Assembly (NCBI GenBank): GCA_041166085.1
Contig: JBEEFP010000078.1
Location: 1 to 64,000 of the forward strand
Length of the DNA stretch: 64,000 nucleotides
Direction: 5' to 3'
From: JBEEFP01 sp041166085
Lineage (GTDB): Bacteria; Actinomycetota; Acidimicrobiia; Acidimicrobiales; JAFATL01
Shown: in pieces, positions 17,431 to 24,671 of the stretch
How positions within the stretch are numbered: the stretch's first letter is position 1
How the letters are laid out: every line of letters starts with the position of its first letter
The notes under the pieces: model-generated
Databases searched by the model: none
What the model saw: the letters and a program-made list of their open reading frames with translations, nothing else
Told to the model about the DNA's origin: nothing
Position numbers and translations under genes: made by a program

Positions 17431-17759
17431 CACGCGTCGCCGATGATCACACGGGGCTCGTCCTGCACCAGTTGGAACACCAACGCCTCGTGGTGCAGGA
17501 ACGACTGCTCGTCGGGGTAGACGTCGGACATGTAGTTGGGGTCGGCCACGAAGGCGTCGAAGTCCGAGGCCTGGTCGAACCAGAGCACGGCCACGCCGTC
17601 CCACTCCTGCCCCGGCACCGGCGGGTACTGCTCGTAGCGCTGGATGTGGTGGCCGAGCTTCTCGCGCACCAACGGACCGTGCCGCTCGCGCCAGTGCTGC
17701 TGGAACTCCTCGGCCGTCATACCGGGCTTGCGCTTGAGGTGAGTGATGAGGCGCACCAT
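17430..17759 (-). CDS. EthD family dimeric alpha/beta-barrel protein
   Basis: A 109-residue ferredoxin-like-fold protein. MVRLITHLKRKPGMTAEEFQQHWRERHGPLVRE is the classical EthD entry (KRKPGMT-xxxFxxHWxxxHG). EthD-like proteins accompany P450 or ring-degrading systems, and their role is generally unknown. The fold usually dimerises. It is the first gene of a pair with the downstream SDR. Confidence 0.8.
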   Translation of the reverse strand: MVRLITHLKRKPGMTAEEFQQHWRERHGPLVREKLGHHIQRYEQYPPVPGQEWDGVAVLWFDQASDFDAFVADPNYMSDVYPDEQSFLHHEALVFQLVQDEPRVIIGDA

Positions 17760-17794
17760 TGGAACCGACGGTATGTCACATCTAGGGTCGCCGC

Positions 17795-18601
17795 ATGTCC
17801 GTGGACCCGTACGAGCACGACGCCATCCGCCTCGGCAGCCTGCTGGTCACCCTGGTCGAACCGAAGAAGGGCCACGAGGTCGCCTACAACCGCTGGTACG
17901 AGCGCGACCACTACTACTCCGGCTGCATGATCGGCCCGTGGACGCTGGCGGGCGGTCGCTTCGTCGCCACCGCCGACTGCAAGGAGCGTCGGGCCGCCGA
18001 GGTCGGTGAGAACGAGATCACCGGCGATCCCAAGCGGGGCTCCTACCTGGCGATCTACGCGGTGCAGGACGGCAAGTACAAGGAGTGGGTGCAGTGGGCC
18101 GGCGCCCAGGTGATGTGGCTGCACGAGAACGGCCGCATGTTCGCGGAGCGCGAGCACGTGCACACCCAGATGTACAAGTACCGCTGGGGCGCGTTCCGCG
18201 ACGACGACGGCGTACCGGCCGAGCTCGCTCTCGACCGCCGCTACCCCGGCCTGGTCGCCGTGTACGGCGAGGCGACCGACGACGACCCCACTGCCCTCGA
18301 GACGTGGCTGCGGGACGAGTTCCTCCCCTCCAAGCAGACGGACTCCCCCATCGCCATGACGCTGCACTCCACGCCTCGCGAGCTGAGGCAGGGGCCGTCG
18401 GACGTCCCCCGGAACGAGGCGTCCGACCGCAAGTTCCTGCACCTGCACTTCCTGGAGGCCGATCCTCTCGATGGCTGGGACAGCCACTTCGCCGGTATCA
18501 CCAAGGAGCTCGCCGCCAGCGGACTGGGGCGCGTCGAGTTCGCATCCCCGTTCCGCGCAACCGTGTTCGGCACGGACACCTACACCGACCAGCTCTGGTG
18601 A
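17795..18601 (+). CDS. Hypothetical protein, possible tandem dimeric-barrel fold
   Basis: A 268-residue soluble protein. Near residue 25-40 it has GHEVAYNRWYERDHYYSGCMIGPW, resembling the Yxx-W-x-x-H signature of EthD/ABM-type ferredoxin-like domains. A second weaker half occurs from about residue 180 (LHLHFLEADPLDGWDSHF). It therefore looks like a tandem of two dimeric-barrel domains, consistent with the divergent EthD gene. There is no signal peptide. The function is not recognised. Confidence 0.6.
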   Translation: MSVDPYEHDAIRLGSLLVTLVEPKKGHEVAYNRWYERDHYYSGCMIGPWTLAGGRFVATADCKERRAAEVGENEITGDPKRGSYLAIYAVQDGKYKEWVQWAGAQVMWLHENGRMFAEREHVHTQMYKYRWGAFRDDDGVPAELALDRRYPGLVAVYGEATDDDPTALETWLRDEFLPSKQTDSPIAMTLHSTPRELRQGPSDVPRNEASDRKFLHLHFLEADPLDGWDSHFAGITKELAASGLGRVEFASPFRATVFGTDTYTDQLW

Positions 18602-18702
18602 TCTGAACCCTCAGCGGGAGAAGGCGTGCTCCACGATGACGGTTCACGCCGCGGCAACAATCCCCACACGTCCGCGAAACGGACATATCCCACTCTGGCG
18701 CC

Positions 18703-20205
18703 ATGCGCCGGGGACTGGGTCTGGTCGTCATGGTGGTCGCGTTGCTCGGGGGCCTTGCTCCCGCCTCGCATGCTGACGGGGCGATGTCGCTCGCTCTCGG
18801 ACAGGCCGTGTTCTGGGTCGGCGGACACGCGACAGACTCGACCGCGAGGACGTGGCCGTTGCATCTGGCGGCAGGATCGGCCCGTCTGCGCGTCGCCATC
18901 GACACGCCGTCGCGCGAGGACACCTTCGACGTCGAGCTCCTCGACCCCAGCGGAGCGGTGCAGGGTGCCACCAGCAACAGCAACCAGTTCAACGCCGAGG
19001 CGTTCGTCGCCAAGCCTGTCGGCGGCGACTGGACGGTGCGCGTGACGCCGAGCGGCGCGACCGACGCGTGGTTCCGTCTGCGAGCCAAGCTCGAGGACAC
19101 CGTCGAGACCAAGCCGGCCGGGCACGTCGCCATGCTCCCGAACCTCAAGGCGGTGCCGCCGCTCGAGTTCGGTTTCGTCGCCCCCGCCAATCCCGCCAAC
19201 GCCGTCTACCCGCCCGACACGGTGAACCCGCCCCTCGACGTGGCCGGCATCCACCCACTGTCGTGCGCGGCCGACGAGATGGCGCCCGTCGAGCTGGGCG
19301 GTGGCGGCGCCCACACCTGCCTCCGGCTGACGAGCGGACCCATCAACGTCGGACGCGGCCCGTTCGACATGCGCTTCGACCTCGCCGGTGACACGTTGGC
19401 GGGGACGGCGACGCTCGACAAGAACACGGTGCGCGGCCCGGCGCAGCAGGCCGTGCACTACAGCGACGGCAAGGTCGAGCTGCGGCCCGCCGGCACGTAC
19501 TCCTTCCACAACACCCACGCCCACTTCCACACCGATCAGATCCTCACCTACGAGCTGTTCTCGGTCGCCGATCCCGCGACGGGTGGGTTGACGGCGGCCG
19601 GTGTCGGCACCAAGTCCGGCTTCTGCCCAGCCGACCAGCTCTTCGGCGAGTGGCGCCGCTTCTCCCAGCAGCCGAACGGCACGTTCGGCGAGGGAGACTC
19701 GGCCGCCGGCGGCAACTGCTTCTCACCGAGCATGGGCGTGCTCGGCTTGACGTCGGGTTGGGGCGACGTCTACCGCTGGCAGCGGCCCGGACAGTACGTG
19801 GAGTTCGACGGTGGCGATGGCCGTTACGTGGTGCGCTCCACGGTCGACAAGGGCAACCACATCGTCGAGGAGAACGACGCCGACAACAGCGCCTACGCCT
19901 ACATCGAGGTGAAGGGCGAGAACGTGACCATCCTCGAGCGGGGCCAGGGGACGGACCCGTGGGACCCGGCCAAGCTGGTGTTCAAGGGTGCAGGACCGGC
20001 GTCGGTCGACGCCATCACCGACGACCCCGCCGTGCTGGCCACGCAGGTGACGAGCAGCGAGCCGGCGCCCAGCTCGTCCGTTGAGGCGGCGCGCACGCTC
20101 GCAACGACCGGCGGTGTCCACAGTTGGTGGTGGGGGGTTCTCGCCCTCCTCGGCGTGTTCTTGCTTCGCCGTTCCCTTCATCTGGCCCGGGTCGGTGCCA
20201 GCTGA
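18703..20205 (+). CDS. Secreted lysyl-oxidase-like copper enzyme
   Basis: A 500-residue exported protein. The signal peptide (residues 1-25, VVMVVALLGGLAPASHA) is followed by a beta-rich N-terminal domain and a lysyl oxidase domain from about residue 190. Copper ligands fit HAHFH (272-276). GTKSGFC places Lys304 where the LTQ-forming lysine sits in animal LOX (HKASFC), and GDGRYVV places Tyr375 at the tyrosine of NYILKV. GWGDVYRW and STVDKGNHIVEEND complete the match. A C-terminal membrane helix (about 475-492) ends in a basic tail. It would oxidise lysine amines in the cell envelope; the substrate is unknown. Confidence 0.8.
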   Translation: MRRGLGLVVMVVALLGGLAPASHADGAMSLALGQAVFWVGGHATDSTARTWPLHLAAGSARLRVAIDTPSREDTFDVELLDPSGAVQGATSNSNQFNAEAFVAKPVGGDWTVRVTPSGATDAWFRLRAKLEDTVETKPAGHVAMLPNLKAVPPLEFGFVAPANPANAVYPPDTVNPPLDVAGIHPLSCAADEMAPVELGGGGAHTCLRLTSGPINVGRGPFDMRFDLAGDTLAGTATLDKNTVRGPAQQAVHYSDGKVELRPAGTYSFHNTHAHFHTDQILTYELFSVADPATGGLTAAGVGTKSGFCPADQLFGEWRRFSQQPNGTFGEGDSAAGGNCFSPSMGVLGLTSGWGDVYRWQRPGQYVEFDGGDGRYVVRSTVDKGNHIVEENDADNSAYAYIEVKGENVTILERGQGTDPWDPAKLVFKGAGPASVDAITDDPAVLATQVTSSEPAPSSSVEAARTLATTGGVHSWWWGVLALLGVFLLRRSLHLARVGAS

Positions 20206-20309
20206 GGCGGGAGTGCCGCGCGGCATCAACCTCTGCCCCACCCCTCGCCACATCAACATGAGCGTTGGTGCGACCGCCGGCCCGTCGTAGTCGTGGGTAT
20301 CGGGTGTAC

Positions 20310-20429
20310 GGTCGTGAGCAACACGACAAGAGCCCTTGACGTGCCGGACCAGCCGGTGGCTGCTGGCCCAGGGAGCGTTGCTCCGGACCCTGGTAGCGCG
20401 AACCGCGACTCCAGAGGCCTGTCATGACC
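20310..20429 (+). promoter_or_regulatory. Candidate structured leader RNA upstream of the small-barrel genes
   Basis: The 344-bp gap 20206-20549 has no solid gene. Within it, GGTCGTGA (20310-20317) can pair with TCATGACC (20422-20429). This encloses hairpins at 20349-20366 (CCAGC/GCTGG), 20368-20393 (CCAGGG/CCCTGG) and 20397-20407 (CGCG/CGCG). GTCGTG (20311-20316) can instead pair locally with CACGAC (20322-20327), so the two states exclude each other. The right arm contains the ATG of a 30-codon ORF (20424-20516, AGAGG upstream). It resembles a multi-helix switch but matches no family I can name, and GC-rich DNA folds easily by chance. Confidence 0.35.
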
Positions 20430-20549
20430 AGGAACACGTTCGAGGCTGGCTCCACAGGACCCGGATCGCGGCGCGAGGAGCGCACGGCCGAGATCGCCCA
20501 CCACGACACCCTCTGACTTCCCATCGCCGATCCCTCGACTGGAGCTCAC

Positions 20550-20813
20550 ATGTTCGTCACTGTCATCCACCACATCACAGACGCCGAAGGTTTCGAGGCC
20601 GCCGAAGCCAAGGCCATGGAGGCCGGACTGCCGGGTCACGTCAGCCTGCCGATCCACGCCGCGAACAACGACCACACCCTCGGCGTCTGCATCTGGGAGG
20701 GGCAGTCCGTCGACGCCGTACGCGAGGTCGTCGAAGGCGCCGTCGGCGCTTGGAGCGAGAACGAGTACTTCGAGATGCACGTCGACGGGTTGACCCCGCA
20801 GCTCGCCTCGTAG
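20550..20813 (+). CDS. Small dimeric-barrel-like protein
   Basis: An 87-residue protein starting MFVTVIHHITDAEGFEAAEAK, with a GGAG ribosome site upstream. The strand-helix pattern and the pair of His-rich strands (VIHHI; LPIHAANNDHTLGVCIWEG) suit a ferredoxin-like antibiotic-monooxygenase or DUF fold. The C-terminal segment ENEYFEMHVDGLTPQLAS is conserved-looking. It sits downstream of the possible leader and 59 bp before a gene of similar size. Function unknown. Confidence 0.65.
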   Translation: MFVTVIHHITDAEGFEAAEAKAMEAGLPGHVSLPIHAANNDHTLGVCIWEGQSVDAVREVVEGAVGAWSENEYFEMHVDGLTPQLAS

Positions 20814-20872
20814 GCCGCCTGCTGGCCGATCCGGCCGTGAAATATCAACTACTGACGAAGAGGAGCTCAACC

Positions 20873-21157
20873 ATGGCGTTCGGCGTCATCCACCACTTCC
20901 CCGGCGGCACGCAAGAGAACTACGAGGCATCGATCGCCGCGGTCCACCCGGCGAACGGGCTCCCCGACGGACAGATCTTCCACGCCGCCGGACCCTCGGC
21001 CGGCGGGTGGACCATCATCGCCGTCCACGAGTCGAAGCAGAGCTGGGAGAAGTTCCGCGACGACATCCTCATGCCCCGCATGCAAGCGGGGATCAATGGT
21101 GGGTTCCCCGCCCCGCCGCAAGAGACCGAGATCGACATCGCCACGCTCCTGCCCTGA
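20873..21157 (+). CDS. Small dimeric-barrel-like protein
   Basis: A 94-residue protein starting MAFGVIHHFPGGTQENYEASIAAVHP, with AGGAG 7 nt before the ATG. GWTIIAVHESKQSWEKFRDDILMPRM resembles the central helix and strand of small actinobacterial ferredoxin-fold proteins often called hypothetical or DUF1330-like. It shares the VIHH opening with the preceding gene, which suggests an ancient duplication. A copy of the 53-bp repeat begins 42 bp after its stop. Confidence 0.65.
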   Translation: MAFGVIHHFPGGTQENYEASIAAVHPANGLPDGQIFHAAGPSAGGWTIIAVHESKQSWEKFRDDILMPRMQAGINGGFPAPPQETEIDIATLLP

Positions 21158-21198
21158 TCGCCGAGGCCCGCGACGCGCAACGGACGACGCAGCCAGCG

Positions 21199-21251
21199 CG
21201 CGTTCTGGTGCACGAACGGTCATTGCCAGGCGTGCAAGTGCACCAGAAGCG
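21199..21251. repeat. 53-bp dispersed inverted repeat, copy A
   Basis: This 53-bp segment recurs in reverse orientation at 34655-34707 with a single base difference. Its ends are inverted (TTCTGGTGCAC near the left, GTGCACCAGAA near the right), so each copy can form an 11-bp stem around a 24-nt middle. It lies 42 bp after a small-barrel gene. It is non-coding and has no poly-T, and may be a REP-like element or a terminator-like hairpin. Confidence 0.85.
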
Positions 21252-21297
21252 ATGTCGGGGCCATCAGTCGAGCGACGGCCTGAGCCATGATGGCGGC

Positions 21298-21681
21298 ATG
21301 GCCCAAGAGCGATCACCGTCCGACCTCATCGAGACCCTCGCCTTCGGGCGCATCGCCTTCGGCGTGGCGCTCATGGCCGCTCCCGCGCTGACGTCGTTCG
21401 GCTACCTCGGCCGTGAGGCCTCCCGTCCGAGCGTGCGCTTCCTCAACCGCATCTTCGGTGGGCGCGACGTGGCCCTCGGTGCGTGGGTGCTGCTGAGCCG
21501 GGGCAACAAGGAGGCCTACCGCCAGGCCGTCATGGCCGGCATGGCGTGCGACGCGTGGGACGCGGTCGCCGCCCTCACCACCAAGGGCGCCATCCCCCGT
21601 TTCGGCAAGCCCCTGACCGCCGCGGTCGCGGGAGGAGCCGTGGCGGTGGCGGCCATGGCGCTCCGCGACCTGGAGACGTAG
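21298..21681 (+). CDS. DUF4267-like small membrane protein
   Basis: A 127-residue protein. After a polar start (MAQERSPSDLIETLAFGRIAFG) come hydrophobic stretches at about 14-32, 60-72 and 105-122, with the GRDVALGAWVLLSRG and CDAWDAVAAL segments typical of DUF4267 proteins. Probably three or four short membrane helices. Function unknown. Three bp of GGC separate the ATG at 21298 from another ATG at 21288. Confidence 0.65.
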   Translation: MAQERSPSDLIETLAFGRIAFGVALMAAPALTSFGYLGREASRPSVRFLNRIFGGRDVALGAWVLLSRGNKEAYRQAVMAGMACDAWDAVAALTTKGAIPRFGKPLTAAVAGGAVAVAAMALRDLET

Positions 21682-21703
21682 CGAACGCGAGGGGTCGAGG
21701 ACC

Positions 21704-22168
21704 TCAGCCCTGGGCCGCGGCGCGCAGCGCCGCGAGAGTGGCCCGGATGCCGTCGCGGTTGTGAGCGTCGCGGTCGCGCACACCCATCACGTACGGCGAG
21801 ATCCGCTGCATCCAGCGAGGACGGCGGTCGATCCAGCTCTCGGTGACGACGGTGGCCTGGCCGCCGTCGGCCGCGAACTCGTACTGCCAATGAGAGATGG
21901 GCACACGTGCGAAGGCGACGTCGAACGCGAACCGGCGGCCGCGTTCAGCGGCGACGATCGTGCACGTCGTCGACCAGCGTCGCCACCGGTCCCGGTTGGC
22001 GCCCTTGAACCGAGCGCCGACCGCGGGTCCGCTCGCCCCGCCGACCCAACGGCACGCGGTGGTCTCCGGGCTCCACTGGCCCATCTTGGTGATGTCGCTC
22101 ACCATGTCGTAGAGCGTGTTCGGGTCTGCCTCGATGCGTTCGTCGACGGTGACGTCAGGGGAGCTCAC
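21704..22168 (-). CDS. SRPBCC (START-like) family protein
   Basis: A 154-residue helix-grip protein, paralogous to the gene at 8862-9323. It has VTVDERIEADPNTLYDMVSDITKMGQWSPE, GPAVGARFKG and a VVTESWIDRRPRW strand. The start is uncertain: GTG at 22168 fits the family best, while the in-frame ATG at 22198 would overlap the divergent gene. It could bind a small hydrophobic ligand. Confidence 0.7.
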   Translation of the reverse strand: MSSPDVTVDERIEADPNTLYDMVSDITKMGQWSPETTACRWVGGASGPAVGARFKGANRDRWRRWSTTCTIVAAERGRRFAFDVAFARVPISHWQYEFAADGGQATVVTESWIDRRPRWMQRISPYVMGVRDRDAHNRDGIRATLAALRAAAQG

Positions 22169-22196
22169 CGGTGCATCATCGCTTAGCCTCGCCCAC

Positions 22197-22745
22197 ATGA
22201 GCGAGATCTCAGAGCGATACAAGCGGTTGGGAGATGCGTTCGCCGACAAGATCGCGGCGGTGCCCCAGGACAAGTGGGCCAGCCCGTCTCCGTGTCAGGA
22301 GTGGACGGCGCGTGACGTCGTCGCCCATGTGGTGCAGACCCAGGGCATGTTCCTCGGGTTCGTCGGCAAGGAGCTGGGCGACATCCCGTCGGCCGAGGAC
22401 GACCCGGCGAAGGCTTGGGACGCGGCGCGCGCCAAGGTGCAGACGCAGCTCGACGACCGCGAAGGCGCCAAGGTCGAGTTCGACGGGTTGAGCGGACGCT
22501 CGACGTTCGAAGCGGCCGTCGACAAGTTCCTGAACTCAGACCTGGTGATGCACGGTTGGGACCTGGCGCGCGCCACGGGACAGGACGACTCGATGCGGCC
22601 CGAGGACGTGACGCGGGTGCACGAGTACCTGTTGCCGATGGCCGACATGATGCGGGGCCCGCAGGCCTTCGGTCCCGAGGTCGAGGTGGCGCCCGACGCC
22701 AGCCCGCAGGACAAGCTGCTCGGGTTCCTCGGCCGGACGCCGTGA
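22197..22745 (+). CDS. TIGR03086/DinB-like mycothiol-dependent family protein
   Basis: A 182-residue protein starting MSEISERYKRLGDAF, with SPCQEWTARDVVAHVVQTQ, the metal-binding-helix signature of the mycothiol maleylpyruvate isomerase N-terminal (DinB-like) family. DLVMHGWDLARATGQDD is the second signature, giving the usual three-histidine metal site. Mycothiol use is an actinobacterial trait. The enzymatic role is unknown. It is followed after 1 bp by the RibD-like gene. Confidence 0.8.
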   Translation: MSEISERYKRLGDAFADKIAAVPQDKWASPSPCQEWTARDVVAHVVQTQGMFLGFVGKELGDIPSAEDDPAKAWDAARAKVQTQLDDREGAKVEFDGLSGRSTFEAAVDKFLNSDLVMHGWDLARATGQDDSMRPEDVTRVHEYLLPMADMMRGPQAFGPEVEVAPDASPQDKLLGFLGRTP

Positions 22746-22746
22746 C

Positions 22747-23433
22747 ATGCGTCAGCTCCTGCCGGAGCTGATCGACTCCGTCGATCCTCTCGACCTCTAC
22801 GCCGACCTGCCGACTGCGTCAGGGCGACCGGCCGTCCGCTGCAACATGATCGCCAGCATCGACGGTGCCACCACGGTCGGCGGCGTCTCCGGTGGTCTCG
22901 GGGGGCCGGCCGACAAGCGGGTCTTCGACGCGGTGCGGACGCTCACCGACGTCGTGCTCGTCGCGGCCGGCACGTTGCGGGCCGAGCACTACGGACCGTC
23001 CAAGGTGCCGGTCGCGGTCGTGACGCGCACGTGCATGCTCGACTGGGACGCGCCGTTCTTCACCAGGGCCATGGCCCGACCCATCGTCGTCACCGTCCAC
23101 CAGGCCGCCGCCGACAGCCGCGAACGAGCCGCCCGCGTGGCCGACGTGGTGATCGCAGGCGACGACACGGTCGACCTGCGGCGCACCCTCGATGCGCTCG
23201 GTGAACGCGGCGCGGCCAACGTGCTGGCCGAGGGCGGTCCGACCCTCAACGGGCAGTTGGCCGCGGCCGAGCTGATCGACGAGCTCTGCCTCACCGTCGC
23301 CCCGACGTTGGTCGGCGGTCGTTCGAAGCGGATCCTCCGGGGCGACGACCTGCCGACGCCCGTCGCCATGGAGTTGCGGTCGCTCTGCGAGGAAGACCGC
23401 TTCTTGTTCCTGCGGTTCCGCCCCTCGGACTAG
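22747..23433 (+). CDS. RibD C-terminal/pyrimidine reductase-like dihydrofolate-reductase-fold protein
   Basis: A 228-residue RibD_C domain protein. RPAVRCNMIASIDGATTVGG is the N-terminal strand with the substrate loop, AAGTLRAEHYGP is the dinucleotide loop, and ANVLAEGGPTLNGQLAAAELIDELCLTVAP is the diagnostic C-terminal motif. It reduces a pyrimidine or related heterocycle with NADPH. Without a deaminase domain or rib neighbours, a role in flavin or deazaflavin synthesis is only possible; a stand-alone detoxifying reductase like Rv2671 is the alternative. Its stop shares CTAG with the convergent gene's stop. Confidence 0.75.
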   Translation: MRQLLPELIDSVDPLDLYADLPTASGRPAVRCNMIASIDGATTVGGVSGGLGGPADKRVFDAVRTLTDVVLVAAGTLRAEHYGPSKVPVAVVTRTCMLDWDAPFFTRAMARPIVVTVHQAAADSRERAARVADVVIAGDDTVDLRRTLDALGERGAANVLAEGGPTLNGQLAAAELIDELCLTVAPTLVGGRSKRILRGDDLPTPVAMELRSLCEEDRFLFLRFRPSD

Positions 23434-23858
23434 GGCGCAGACGCGGGCTCGAACCGCAGCTTGTCCTGCTCCCAGTACGCCCGAAGGGCGGCGAGACGGC
23501 CGGCGTCGTCGATGCGATAGGTGAAGACGCCCTCGACGATCGCCCGGCTCCCGTCCGGCATAGCGAGGGTGATGGTGGCGACGTTGGCGCACTCGTTGCC
23601 GGTCGCGTACGACTCGCGGACGTCGAGGTGCACAGGCATCTTGCTGATGGTCTCGTCCCAGAAGCGACCGATCGCCTCGAGGCCCCGGTGGCCCTTGCCT
23701 TCGGGATCGAAGGGTGACGGGCCGATCGGGTCCTCGATCAGGGCGTCCTCGGCGAACAGGCCGAGCCACGTCTCCCGGTCGCCGGCCTCGACCGCGGTCA
23801 TCGAGCGCACCGCCATGTCGCGCGCCGGATGGGATTCGTACCGGTCCATGCCTTCCAT
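23430..23858 (-). CDS. SnoaL-like domain protein
   Basis: A 142-residue NTF2-fold protein. AVRSMTAVEAGDRETWLGLFAEDALIEDPIGPSPFDPEGKGHRG is a typical SnoaL-like N-terminus with the DP-x-G-P metal or substrate loop, and RDDAGRLAALRAYWEQDK closes the fold. ATG at 23858 was taken; GTG at 23867 is equally in frame. Function unknown. Confidence 0.7.
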   Translation of the reverse strand: MEGMDRYESHPARDMAVRSMTAVEAGDRETWLGLFAEDALIEDPIGPSPFDPEGKGHRGLEAIGRFWDETISKMPVHLDVRESYATGNECANVATITLAMPDGSRAIVEGVFTYRIDDAGRLAALRAYWEQDKLRFEPASAP

Positions 23859-23966
23859 GTCCGGCACCGTACCTGCCGGTGACCCATGTCACGCCCGAAC
23901 GCGGCCCCGCTGGCTTGCCGCGCGGCGCGCGGCACGACGAGGCTGGGTGCAACAGGGAGAGAGCGC

Positions 23967-24659
23967 ATGATCGCATCGGTGCACGTCGCTGACATCGGGA
24001 TCGGGAAAGCGCTTCGCGTGCTCCGCAAGGCGCCGTCGCCGTCCACGGTGCGCGGCCTGCGTCACGCCGATGTGGCGACCGCGGCGCCCCTCGGTGGCTC
24101 GGCGCTCCCGTCGCCGCAGCCAGGACGCGTGGCGTTGGTCGCCTTCTGGGACGACGACGCCGCTCTCGACGCCTTCCTCGCCGACGACCCGCTCGCCACC
24201 ACCCTCGCCGCCGGCTGGCGCGTCCGGCTCGAACCGCTGCGTGTGTACGGCGACTGGCCCGGTGTCCCCGACGACCTCTCCAGGTCTCGGGCCGTCACCG
24301 AGTCCGGTCCGGCCGCGGTGCTGACCCTCGGGCGGTTCAGGTGGCGCCGGGTCATCCCGTTCCTCCGCGCCAGTCACCGCGCCGAGGTCGCGGCAGTGGC
24401 CGCGCCCGGGATGACGTGGGCCACCGGCATGGCCCGGCCTCCCTTCGTCGGGACCTGCTCGCTGTGGGAGTCCGGCGAGGCGGCGGCGGACTACGCCTAC
24501 GGCCAGGCTGCCGCTGCGCATCCGGCCGCCATTGGTGCCGACCGCGCCGAGCCGTTCCACCACCGTTCGGCGTTCATCCGCTTCCGGCCGTACGGGTCAG
24601 AGGGAAGCCTCGCGGGCAAGAACGCGCTCCCCGAGCACTGGCTGTCGACCGCCTCGTAG
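23967..24659 (+). CDS. Spheroidene monooxygenase (CrtA)-family protein
   Basis: A 230-residue protein with VALVAFWDDDAALDAFLADDPL, a dimeric-barrel element, and the highly characteristic C-terminal segment GMTWATGMARPPFVGTCSLWES...HPAAIGADRAEPFHHRSAFIRFRP. This segment defines the heme-containing CrtA (spheroidene monooxygenase) family, as I recall. Non-phototrophic actinobacteria carry the same fold without carotenoid genes, and none are seen nearby. Actual substrate unknown. Confidence 0.75.
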   Translation: MIASVHVADIGIGKALRVLRKAPSPSTVRGLRHADVATAAPLGGSALPSPQPGRVALVAFWDDDAALDAFLADDPLATTLAAGWRVRLEPLRVYGDWPGVPDDLSRSRAVTESGPAAVLTLGRFRWRRVIPFLRASHRAEVAAVAAPGMTWATGMARPPFVGTCSLWESGEAAADYAYGQAAAAHPAAIGADRAEPFHHRSAFIRFRPYGSEGSLAGKNALPEHWLSTAS

Positions 24660-24671
24660 CGACGTGGGGCG

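Noticed and set aside
20430..20443. AGGAACACGTTCGA as a third KstR box
   Set aside because: The AACACGTT core matches but the flanks lack the AGAAC/GTTCT arms, it lies inside a small ORF, and the neighbouring genes are not sterol genes.
20310..20460. SAM-IV-type riboswitch
   Set aside because: The GCTGCTGGCC and TCATGACC segments recall SAM-IV, but the conserved GGCAACCC core and the expected 5' sequence are absent, and no methionine gene follows.
22177..22199. ATG at 22198 as start of the minus-strand SRPBCC gene
   Set aside because: It would overlap the divergent gene's ATG and add residues that family members lack; GTG 22168 fits better.
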